From assembly GCF_028389875.1 (NCBI RefSeq), contig NC_084687.1, positions 6,050,157 to 6,114,156 of the forward strand: a stretch of 64,000 nucleotides of DNA. The letters run 5' to 3'. The translations under genes were made by a program, and so were the position numbers. The notes beneath the pieces were generated by a model. The model was not told the DNA's origin. It worked only from the letters and a program-made list of their open reading frames with translations, and did not search any database. Source of the DNA: Rhea pennata (lineage: Eukaryota > Chordata > Aves > Rheiformes > Rheidae). Positions 18,531 to 29,169 of this stretch are shown here, in pieces. Numbering within the stretch: position 1 is the stretch's first letter; each line of letters opens with the position of its first letter.

Positions 18531-20118
18531 GGGTGCCCACGCCTGCTGGCCCTTGAGAAAGCAATAACTATATATATATATTTTTTAAGAAAAAGACAAA
18601 AAGAGACAGACTGTTATATCAGGCGCATGGAATTGAGACATTTATACCAGACTAGTTATTTTTAGCTACTCACCTGTGTTTCTGACCTTTCTGGAGCAGG
18701 CGATGACATATCCCTGTAAGATCCACATGCTTCGACTGGGGGGTTTTTGTCCTGTAGGTAAACAACGCCGATAATTGGATTTTTTTTCCGCCCCCTTTGT
18801 GAGACAGTTTTGGTTTTTTTTCCTTCCTTCCAAAGACCTGGAAATTCCTGTGGTGACCTTTTTAGAGTATATGACATATAAATATTTTTTAAAAACTACT
18901 GTAGAGCTGAAACCCGGACAGCGTGGTCCCTTCGTGGCGCGCTGGGTGGAGACACAGGCTCCTGGCTTTGTACCTAGTGCGGACGTGGGATGTGGTGGCC
19001 CGTCGGGCGGCCCCGGGGGCTGGGGCCGGGCTGTTCTCGGGCTCCGGCCCCTCTCCTCCCCAGGGCTGGGCTGGGAGGTCCCTGCCGATGGTGCGGATGT
19101 TCTTTGCTGGCCTGGAAAACTGCTACTGTTAAAGCATCGTAGCAGAAGAGCTCCCCGGCCTGGAAGCCTTGGCTCTACCCAGGCGCGCGCGGGCTCTGCT
19201 CGAGCCCCTCGTGTGCGTGCGTCCGTGTTGCTGTCTGTCTGCGCGGGGCGAGCGCGGCGTCTGCGCGGCGGTGCGGGCGCGCGCCCCGTCTCCTCGCCGT
19301 GCCGTCTGCTGCAGTCTGTCCGTGTGCCTGCAATTCAGTTCGAGTCTCAGGGCGTTTGGGGAGGAGGGAAGGGCTCGGCGCTGCCCCCGACGCGCGATCC
19401 CCCCCCGCTCCTGGGATCAGCCCGGCCGCCGCGGGGGCTTCGGAGAAACCTGCTGCCCCGGGATGCTGCCGGGAGCCCCTGCGGCGGGATGGGATTCCCT
19501 GCCCCAAACCCGTCTCTTCTCGTCCGCAGGGACGTGGGAAAGGCGCTTCCCTGCTGCCTCCCCTGTCCCCTTCCCGCTTGCAGAAAGCTCCCGGGGTGCT
19601 GCAGGGTCTCCCCAGCTCTCAACTGTTGTTTGCTCCCGGTGGCCACAAGTTCCCCAGGACGATCTTCCCCCGGGGAAAGCGGGGGGCGCGGGGCTGGAAA
19701 CACCCCGGAGCAGCGGGGCCACAGCTTTGGTTGGGGTGGCAGTGCCGGGGCCGGGGCTCGCGGCGAACACGCGGTGCCGGCGGCCAGCAGCCCCTGCCCT
19801 CCTCGCCCCGGGCGGCGGTGGGCAACGATTCTTGGCTTCTGGCTGCAGAACGGCTACTCGCGAGTCTTTAGTCCATGAGTTATTATTATTATTATTTGTC
19901 ATACTGTTTCACTGTGTTTAATGTGTTCGAATGGGGAAAAATTTTTTTAAAGAAATGTTTAGTTTTTAGGTGATCTTTAGACACTGTATGGAATTTTAAT
20001 TTGTTTTAAAAACAGGTTTTTATCTTTTATTTTTTCCTTTTTTTGTCTGTTGGCTTATACTAATCTTCATGGTCTGCTCTTCAGTCCTTTGGATTAAAGA
20101 CACTTAACGCGTCACGCA
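18531..20118 (+). other. MAPKAPK2: MAPKAPK2 3'UTR
   Basis: The UTR runs from the stop to just past the ATTAAA at 20093. Both ends are AT-rich: a TA run near 18569-18582, (ATT)n near 19878-19893 and T/A-rich strings 19930-20060. The middle (about 18920-19860) is strongly GC-rich and nearly free of stops, giving a 367-codon frame that I do not take as a gene. The 3' end is inferred from the signal; cleavage about 15-25 nt downstream is assumed. Confidence 0.75.
20093..20098 (+). terminator. MAPKAPK2: MAPKAPK2 polyadenylation signal ATTAAA
   Basis: ATTAAA in the context GGATTAAAGACACTTAA, about 1.56 kb after the stop. A T/C-rich stretch follows at 20118-20140. It is the best signal in the region. 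No AATAAA lies between it and the stop. Confidence 0.75.
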
Positions 20119-20357
20119 GTCTTGCTCCTCCTTGTCGCCTGATTGAAAAGGAAACGCCTCGGTGCTCCCTCAGAAGGTCGCGCTCGTGATTGCTCTAAAT
20201 CGCTCTCCTTTTGCCCCAAAGCGGCCGAGAGCCGCCAGTTGCTTCTCGGGGCACGCAGCGTTTCTCCGTCCTGCAGAGCCCCTTTGGTTTGGGGGCTGTG
20301 ACTCGCGATCCCGCGGCAGGGTCCGGACGGGACCGTTGCGAGCGGGCTTCCTCCGCG

Positions 20358-20393
20358 CCGGGGCCGGTGCCGGGGCCGGTGCCGGTGCCGGGC
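20358..20393 (+). repeat. GCCGGT/GCCGGG short tandem repeat
   Basis: Alternating GGGGCCGGTGCC-type units, about six imperfect copies in 36 bp. Confidence 0.8.
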
Positions 20394-20543
20394 CGCGAGC
20401 GCTGCGCCCCGGCGCCCGCAGGGCTCCCCCGTCCCGCGCTTCTGCCCCGGGCTGCGGCTTGCCGCGGTCGCCGCCTCCGGGTGCTGCTGTCACGGGTGCA
20501 GCTGGGGCTGGGGGAAAGTGGCGGAATCCACGAATGCCCCCTT

Positions 20544-20565
20544 CCTCCTCCTCCTCCTCCTCCTC
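20544..20565 (+). repeat. (CTC)n microsatellite
   Basis: Seven CCT/CTC units in tandem inside the GC-rich segment. Confidence 0.9.
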
Positions 20566-22090
20566 GCGGGGCTGGGCCAGCGGAGGTGCTTCGGGAAGGG
20601 CTGTGCTGGGGGTGTAGGCGCGCCGGGGCTGCCAGGGTTTTGGTGGCGTACGAGGTGACCTGTGCTGGTCGGCACGCGGGCTCCGGGCCGCCGCTCCCCT
20701 GCTCGCTCGTGCGAGGCCGAAGGCAGCGCTGCGGGGCCGCTCACGCCGCGGGCTTTCCCGCGGGCTCGCCGGCTGCCAGCCTCGACCCCGAGCGCCGAAG
20801 CTCTGGGCAAATCCCACCGTTTGCGCGCGGGGGCACGGGGGAGCGCTGCCCCCGGGCTTTGCCAGAGCACGGCGAGCAGCTCAAAGCGCTTCACCTGACG
20901 ATCTGTTTCGCAGCTTCGTGCCTGGGGACTCGTTGCTTTTCTTTCCGCCCGGCCGACGGAGGCTGCCGCCCGCTGCAGCAGCGCTGGCTGAGCAAGCCCC
21001 GCTCTGCGGCTTCCAGCGCTGATGCGATCTCTCCCCGCTAACCTGGCTGAGGGTTTTCAACTCTGCCCGTGGCGCCTCCGAGCAACGTCAGACCGAAGCG
21101 CGTGACGATCTTGCCCTCTGCGTTTGCTGGGTGAGGGCAGTAAACGATGGGGTTGAAGACGCAGGGGCTGGTTGCGTGGAGGCGCGGAGGGCGATGCGCA
21201 GCCCTGGGGAGCCGGGCTCGTTGCAGCCCTCCTGCGTAGGCGCCGTGGAAAAAGAGCGCTTTGGATGGAGAGTGCTGGCCCCTCTCTGTGGGTGCTATCG
21301 CTTTTGCTTTAATGTCTGCTTGGCGTCTCCCTCTACTAAAGCGAGCCTCGCAGCCTCTCTGCTGCTGTTAAAATGCTTTCCCCCAATTTGCATAAGGCAG
21401 ATTTGAGACACAGAAACAGGAAATATTTGCCTGCGTGTTGTGGTCAGAAAGGGATAATATCAGACACCCTCAAAAACCCGATGGTTCGGTGTTTTCTGGA
21501 AGCTGGGCTGTTCTGCGGGTCCTGAGCGAGGCACCCAGCACCGCCCGCTGGCTGTGAATCCCTGGGCTCCGGGAGCGCCGGGTTTCTGCGCGCCTCTGCC
21601 CCGGCGAGCTCTGCCTCTGCGGTTTGCTGGGGCTGGCTCGCGTCGGGTCCTCTGTTTTCTTTCTCGGTCCTGCCTCTGGCTTGGGTTGGTCCAGCCTGGC
21701 ACGCTGCCAGGGGAGGGATGTCGGCCCCGGGGGGGGGGGTTCACGCTGCGGGTGCGCGGCGGCTCCGTCGATCGCACGTGACGGGCAGCCGGGAGCGTGC
21801 GCCGCGCTGCACCGACAGCGCAGTAAAACGGTCAGAAAACATTGCGGTTTGGAGACGCGCTGGCTGAAAAGCTCCCGTCTTTTCAAGGACTTAGCAAAAC
21901 GGCACGACCGCGCGGCAGCGCTTCGACGCGCAGCGCGGGGGCCGAAGGCGGAGCGGGGCTGTGCCCGGCGCGCGGCGCTGAGCTGCCTTCCAGGGGCATG
22001 CGGCGGTCGTGCTGTGAAGGCTTGGGAGCGCTCGTCCCGGTCCTGGCGGGTACCTGGGCTGCTCTGGGGAGTGCTGCTCTGACGTGCCGC

Positions 22091-25000
22091 TGTGCAACAC
22101 GCGGGAAAGAAAGATGTAAAATCCCACGAAGGTGCTGCAAGATGGAAACTAGAGAGCAAAGAGAAAATGAGCTTTGGGGACCTCCTCCAACTGCACTTGC
22201 ATAAGCCAAATAGGGAGGAGTCATTTTTCTTTAGCGGCCAAGTTCCAAAACAGTGAGCTAATACCTAAAACCCTAACAGTAAATCATGCCCATTTGCACA
22301 ATGCAGTTTACTCTGCCGAAGCGGAAGTGTGGACTGTACAAATATGCATAGCATAGAGAGGTGTGAAGCACAGGCAAATCTTTCCAAGGGCTCAGCCCAC
22401 AGCTGTCGTTAGCTCTACAGGATTTGCGCAGGTTCAACATTTTGGAAACTACTTTTATAAACAAACGTGACCCCTCGCAAGAAACCCCCCTAGGCTGGCT
22501 CTAGAGGATGGGGGTGAGCGTCTGAGGTTTGTGTTTCCACAGTGTTTATTACCGAAAGCCTATTCTGGAAATCAGAGTGCTTGCTTGCACAAATCTCAAC
22601 TCCAGCACAAAGATTTGCGGCTTGAAATGTTCCTTTGTACGTTTGAGGAGGGCAGGTATGCACAGTAGGAAACCAAGTGGAGCATCGCCGGAAACCGAGC
22701 TGCCTGGGCGATCCCCGTGCAGCCCCTGGGGGCAGGAGGGGCTGCGTTGCCCTGAATACAAGGGGAGGCTGGAAAAAAAGTCTTCCGGCTTAATATCGGC
22801 ATCACCCGTGTTTGCAGACGCTGGCGGAAGGCAGGTTTCCCACCGCCGCTCCACTCCTCTGCTCACCCAGCAGCCACGCTGCCGTCCTGGGCAGACAGCT
22901 CATCAGGAGGGGCCGTGCACGCTTCCCGGCGCGCTAGACTCTGTTTTTCTGTCACTGCTTTCGTACAGTCTGCCTAGGTGGATGAAAACAGAGGTCTGTT
23001 TTCTGTAAAGCTGTTGATACTAAAAGGAATAGCTGGGTCAGTGTGGGCGTTGGGTGAGAACAGCGACTTACTCATACAAGGCGATATTTTGTTCCTTAGA
23101 GTTTGAAAGCAAAATCTTTAGATAAATTTGTTCACAAAGTGCTGTAAATAAATACGCTCAAGAAGAGAGAAGAGGGCAACTGTAAGCTGGGGAAATGCAC
23201 AGTCCCTTTCACTGTCCTGCGTTGGAAGAGGATGGAAAAGACAGGGTGAAGGTTCGCAGTCGGGAGGAGAAACGAGACAAATCCTGCACGTCCTTAGGGC
23301 TCTCCTGCACTTTGGACTGCACTTAGGTTCTCATGTAGGGTATATCTGAGCGTTCTGGTACAGATGTTGTTATCTTTCAGTTACGTGTTGCCACTGTTGT
23401 TGTTTGGTACTGGTGTTTCCATTTTCCGCACTTTGATTCAGGAGCTCCGGGGCTTTGCAGCACCTGCGCTGCGGGGGCCAGCTCGGCTCCAAGGCTCTCG
23501 CCCAGCGCTGCACTACGAGCAGCAGTCACGGGACGGAGTTGTGCAGAGGGATGCACCCGCGTGGAAAAGAGGCGCGTAAGCTTCTCTGCTTTCCCTCAGT
23601 ATTTATCGTAGCACATTTTCCTCCCCTAGGGAATCTGCAGTTCAGCGCTGCAGCAGAGTGCTCTCTTGTGGAGGCAGGGTTCTGCAACATCAGCTTCCTG
23701 CTCTTTCTGGCATTGCTGGAAGGCGTAGGCACCAGGCACTGGTTAATCAGAGTAACTCTACTGACTTGTATTTTCAGAGAGAGGTTGAAGCATTGAACCA
23801 GGCTTTTTCTCCTCCTGCCCTGTGAATTGTTAAAAAGTCCAAATGTTCCAAAACTGCAAGTTTTTGGAAATGGAAGGAAGTTTTCTGCAGCTGAACTTGT
23901 GAAATGCTTTGTTTTCTTCTCAGTAGCTCTGGCTGGTAAATAACAACACTGCAAACTCTATACACCTGTACTGATGTCACGGGTTCATACTGACCTTTGG
24001 TTGGCCTTACAAGAAGACATACATGGCTGATTTCAACTGGAACATGAAGATGAGACCAAGATAAAGAGCAACGAGATAAGCATGTGAGAATCTCCTGCGA
24101 ACTCTTCTTTTTGAAAATACTTCAAGCATAACTGGAAACCAGGAGTGGTTGTGCAGATGATGAAAGATAAATGTTTTATCCTACACCCACCAGTTGGAAC
24201 CCAGTAACAGCAGTCAGTGTGTTGGGGTCCCAGTGACAAGCATAGGTGCTCAGATGCTCGCATGTTAGCAGTGGAGTGGGGCATGTGCGTGCTGCAGGGT
24301 GGAGGAGGCAGTGCTCCAACCCTGGTGCAGCTCTCCCTGGATGGACTCTGAGGAGCAGCTAGCTCTGTCTGCATTGGCTGCAGCCATCTGCGCCTAGGTG
24401 TGCCTCAGGCTCCCTTCATTCGTAGGCAATGGGCTCTCTGGCCATTTCTCTTCTTGCTCCCTCGTAGAATAGAGATTCATGGCTGGACCTGCTCCAACGT
24501 GTCTCCTTGTACAATCCTCCTCCAAAGACTACTCTTTCATTGTTCTAGGTTTATGTCTTCAGCTTTGGAGAAAAGTGATAGAGAGATCTCACAGCACATC
24601 ACTGAACTTTGGAGGTTGCACTTAGTAGCTCCAGACACAGAAAATGTCTGGGCCCAAGCAAAATGACAAAAGCAGCCTGCTGTTTCCTTCATGAGGTCTC
24701 TCACCATCTAAGACTTGTCTCTGAACTTGTCTTCTGGGAGTGCTCAGGACTGTTGTCCTCTTACACCTTATGGCTTATGACCCAACCCCTAGATGTTTCT
24801 CTCTGCGTTATGCCCTCAGCTGCTGTGGAACCTCTGACTTCTCCCTTGCTTTTGTGATGCTGGTGTTGGATGGGGCTTCTCTGCAGCCACATCTCCTGTG
24901 ATTGGACCTGCCTTTAGAGATCTCATGGCATCCCTGTATCCAGTGCATGTCCAGACAGAGCTTGTCCGAAGTGTTGCCCTTTGCCTCCTGGGGAGTCCCA

Positions 25001-27000
25001 GCTGAGCTGATGTGCTTACTAACATTATTTCCTTTTTGCCTAAACTGAAAGGCCTGATGCCTTGAATGAAATGCTAACCTCCTGCTTGGTGAGCATACAT
25101 TTGCAGTAGGAAATGAAAGAGCTAAGGTTTCCAGCAGTATCCCTCACAACTGGAGAAACTAAAGGGATGCTGTTTGTGCCAATGACTATTTCTGGCCTTG
25201 GAGATGAAGCTGTAAACTGCGAGCCTTTTAACATCTGTGGCCACCACATAATGCACGTACATATGGGCTGTGACATAGCCACCCAACACTTCATGTAAAG
25301 CCAAGGGACTGTACGTGTGACTTGCTGACTCTGAAGGAATATGTGAAAGATTCACCATGACATTTTAAATTTTCAGTAGTTAGTAGGAAAATAAACCCTC
25401 TTTCCTCACCCCACCCTCCTATTTTTAGTAGCAAACTTCCTGCTAAGAAAAAATGCAATTCTCGCTATTGAGGGGGTCGGTTTTGATCAAAAGTCTGGCT
25501 CTGCTCCAGGTAGATCATGTTTGCAACTACCTGCAAGATGAATCATGAAGATCTCTGTTTCCTTGTCTGTCATGGCTAGAAGTAGTTGCTGCTCTTGCAA
25601 GGAGAGAAACAAGGCACAGATAACTCCTAGCCCTGCATCTCCTCCTCCTTCGAGATGTTCGCATGTGTCAGTGGTTAATTGCACTCATGATATTGTTCAA
25701 CTCTGGACAACCTCAGAAGGACAAATTGTCCTCCAGATGGTTGTGGATATGCAGGACAGGAAGACTAGTTGTGCAATCAATACAGAGAGAAATAAGAACA
25801 GAGTAGTACAAAGCAGTTGTGCACTGTTTGCTATTTTGCTAGTGCCCTTAGTTTTCTAATGATGAGGACTATGATTTAGAGCAGATACTGTCTGGAGGAC
25901 AATCTCTCATGTATGAGCTATCAGTACTTGTAAGACTGCCCTAAATCTGGGGAAGCCAGCAGTACTCATGTGTTGACTGAGTAGGCTTTGACTTGGGTTG
26001 CATGTTTTTCCTTGCTCTGTTTGTACCACAGATGTACTGTGCCTTTGAGCAAGGCTCAAGTTTTGTTTCCGGCAAACAGAGTTGCTCTGTTTGCTTGCAA
26101 GAGGATGGGATGTCCTCACATCACTGGCTTTAGAGGTAAGGTAAGGCAATGTGAGCCCCAGCAGCCCTTGCCAGAGGTTATGAGCCCGGGAGGTGCTCCT
26201 GCAGTTCCACGGGCTCCAGTGAGAAGAGGGAGGGCTTACCATTTCTGTGAATCATGGCAACTTTATTCATTCTTCAGCAGCTCTATGTAAGTGTTCGGCC
26301 CAGGAGAGTATTTACTCTGGTGCTAGTTCTTTACCTGCTGTTTCTGCCTTGTTTATACCACAAATAGCATGAGTGATATAAGTACCCATCCATTTGAGTA
26401 CTTCACAGCCTCTGCAGTATTTAATCTGAAGATAACCTCATGAGATAAGGAAAAGCTACAGTCTTTGTAAGGATGTTTAGGTCCTGTTGGAAGCTGCATC
26501 ACACAAGTCCTGGATTGATATCCCTTACGAAGCCTTTTATGAAGTCTAGCTCCTCGATGGTTTAATTGGAGACTTCCATCACTCAAGCCACCTTTCAAAC
26601 CTGCTTTGGCTTGTTATGAGGAGTGGAAGGTACGTTGTATGCTTTAGAAATGCAAAACTTTACATGCAAAATCTGATGATGGTAGCACTTTTCCAAGAAG
26701 TGGAATTAGGCATATCAGAGGGTTAGGATTTCCAGTTGTGGTACTTGGATTGTGCTGGCATAACTAAGCTGCTTAATGCTTAAAAGGGGGGGGGAAGCCA
26801 AATTATTTAAAGACTTACTAGCATTAGACTTGCTTGAACTTGCAGTTAAAGAGACTCTGCTGAGTGCATGCTGAAGCTGACTGTAAAATGACAGAGATTA
26901 ACTGTGGTGTTTACTGTCCTGGTTAGGCAATGATGGCCAATAATTTAAATGTAGCTGTAAAACTAAGGTGTCCAGGAACAAAGCATTGTTTTAACCGACG
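22091..27000. other. Intergenic, no gene recognised
   Basis: AT-richer unique-looking DNA between MAPKAPK2 and IL10. Open frames are short, and neither a coding pattern nor a known repeat body stands out. Confidence 0.6.
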
Positions 27001-27335
27001 TGTTCCCTGCAGAAGTTGCTGTACTACGCCTGTGGGAATACTACTTTGAACATTTGCAGCACTTTTTCCATCAGGAAAGACAAAGGTTTCCTCACTGCTT
27101 TGAAAATCAGGGTATCTCACATTGGCACAAGCTGTCCAAAACTGAGCAGGTTATGGACAGCCTGTGTAAGAAGTGCCAGTCCCAAGAGCTGGAATCACCA
27201 TTGCAAAAGATTCAGGAAATGCAATTTCAGCTAAAAGAAACAGAAATTTGGCGTTACTGCCAGAAAATGAACCTTGTAGTCCAGCACAGAAATACTGAAT
27301 TGCCTGTAGCAAAGAAAAAAAATTTCTTGCTTTAG
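27000..27335 (+). other. Unassigned 111-codon ORF, possible exon
   Basis: The frame from 27000 to the TAG at 27333-27335 encodes a polar, Glu/Gln/His-rich, helix-like protein (for example FHQERQRFPHCF and LQKIQEMQFQLKETE). An acceptor-like ccctgcag sits at 27004-27011, so the frame could be a terminal exon that does not need the ATG at 27000. I know no family for it. Chance is also possible in AT-moderate DNA. Confidence 0.2.
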
Positions 27336-28640
27336 GGTGTGATGCAATGGTGATAGAGACCTCGCCAGGAGGCAGAAAGGAACAGATGGTGGAAGGCAGA
27401 GATAAAATAACAACTACCTCTCTCAGGTCGCTGAATTGACGTTGCTATATGGTCTAGATTTTGCGCCGACATTGTAGGCTGCAATCACTGCAATCGCCAT
27501 CTCATCATCAGTCAAAGCCTACGGAAGCGTTCTGATTTAAGCTTCTGAAGATCTGGTATCAATGGGAATTATAGCTAGACTAGATTAGTTCCTTCCTCTG
27601 TATTGTCAGATCATACAACAAGATGTTGTAGCGTTCAGGCTTTCTCCAGGCCTGGCGTTGCCGGTCTGCTGCTTCACACTCAAATAGGCAGCTTGTAAAC
27701 GATTCGGTGGGTATGTTCGACATCAGGAGCTAAATCCTACAAAAACTCTTACGATGTGCCAGGAGAAAGCAATTCAGAACTAAGGGAAAAGCAGGCGGCT
27801 CCTGTTCCTGGTGACTGCTTCTCCAGCCTGCCACCAGTCTGTCGCTGAGGGTAACCATTCCCTAGTCATTGCGAAACCAGCATCGTGCGGAGGAGACGCA
27901 CGCAGAACGTGCTCGTGGGCTGCTGGGTGGTGAGCGGAGCAGCTCGAGCCTGAGGCTTCACCGGCAGGGTAGAGCCCAGGCCCGCGGTGCGGGAAAAGAG
28001 CTTCGCCGAAAACGGTCATTTTTCTGAGAACCAGCCAAACTCCCAATGTCTCCGCTGCCCTGCGCAGCCTCGCTTCACGAGCCGCACGTGCAACTGGAGG
28101 ACTTGCTTCGCTTTGCATGTCCTGCAGCCCTTTGTATCAGACAGTTTTCACTTCCAGTGAATTACAAACTCCGAACAGTTTCTAAGGCAGCAAGAGGGCT
28201 TGTGTGATGGCTCCTTCTGCACCAGGACTGACCCCCTTCCACTAGCTCTGGGCTCCTGGTCGAGACGCCCGCCTGCACTGACTTGTATTTGTAACTCAGG
28301 GGCAGAGACTATCTGATCCCGTAAGTACAGAGCAGAGCTATGGGGCTGCTTTTCTCAGTTTTCCCGTTTGTGTTCTGCTCCTACCCTGGGAAAAAGAGCT
28401 TTACCTCTGCAGTAGCCATCACTGGAGATGGCTCCAGAAGCTGTAACGTAGAAGTGGTGGTGGTAAGTGGTGAAAAGGGTGAAGTAGAAGGGAAATGACT
28501 AGGTGTAGGGCCTTATGAATAATCTATATGTTCGGTTGGTTTAAAGGTTTTGTTTTTGTTTTCTTTTTTAACATATGCCTCATGTCTTACGCTGTTAGGG
28601 AATAGTTGAGCTTGAGCTATGAGACAGCGCGAGCTGCCGC
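27336..28640. other. Intergenic, nothing recognised
   Basis: No known repeat or coding signature. A GC-richer patch at about 27780-28110 has a 112-codon minus-strand frame of low-complexity character. Confidence 0.6.
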
Positions 28641-28825
28641 TCCCCCGTCTTACGGGTAACGCCGGGGCACAGATGAATAGGTGTCGGGCTTAGATTTCGC
28701 GCGGTGAAATATCGAAAGCGGGACCTCGCGGCGAGGGCGGGATTGGGGTGCCGGGACGCCTCCTGCTCTCGTGTCCTGGCCCACGGGTGCCGGGGCAGCG
28801 TCTCCCTGGGGGTCATGGTGGCAGC

Positions 28826-29160
28826 GGGTTGGTTGGTGGGTCCCGGAGGCGTTGGACTGATGGGTTCCTGAGGCACCAGGTCCCCAGTGTGCCGGACTGG
28901 TTGATCCCTGAGGCACCAGGTCCCTGGGATGCTGGGTCAATGGATCCCTGGGGCACCTGGTCCCTGTGGTGCTGGACTGGCAGGCCAAGACACCAGGTCC
29001 CTGGGGCACCAGACTGGCAGGTCTCCAATGTGCTGGACTGGTTGATCTCCGAGAGGCCGAATCCTGGGATGGCGGGGTGGTGGGTCCCCGATGGAACCGG
29101 GTCCCTGGGGTGCCTGGGCACCAGGTGAGGAGGTCCCCAAGGTGGTGGCTCTGGGACACC
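28826..29160 (+). repeat. 40-bp minisatellite (about 8 degenerate units)
   Basis: A degenerate tandem array. The string GGCACCAGG/CACCTGG recurs at 28872-28880, 28912-28920, 28952-28960 and (GACACCAGG) 28989-28997, a period of 40 bp with one 3-bp loss. The linked half-unit TGCTGGACTGG also repeats, for example at 28969-28979 and 29030-29040. Diverged units extend on both sides. Long repetitive frames rich in Pro, Gly and Thr arise from it on both strands and should not be called genes. Confidence 0.85.
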
Positions 29161-29169
29161 AAGATGAGC

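Larger units (their letters stand above)
20119..22090. other. GC-rich intergenic segment after MAPKAPK2
   Basis: A CpG-rich stretch with two dense parts (about 20270-20870 and 21540-22060). It contains GCCGGT-type short repeats (20358-20393) and a (CTC)n run (20544-20565). Open frames of up to 276 codons overlap on both strands without recognisable homology. It could hold a CpG-island promoter, but no exon/intron structure can be supported. Confidence 0.6.

Noticed and set aside
18775-19878. 367-codon ORF in the MAPKAPK2 3'UTR
   Set aside because: All three forward phases are open over the same GC-rich block, and the frame starts in the middle of the UTR. Composition explains it better than coding.
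21100-21180. Minus-strand VFNPIVYC, like the NPxxY motif of GPCR helix 7
   Set aside because: The flanking translation shows no helix 7 pattern and no other GPCR motif nearby. An 8-residue match is likely chance.
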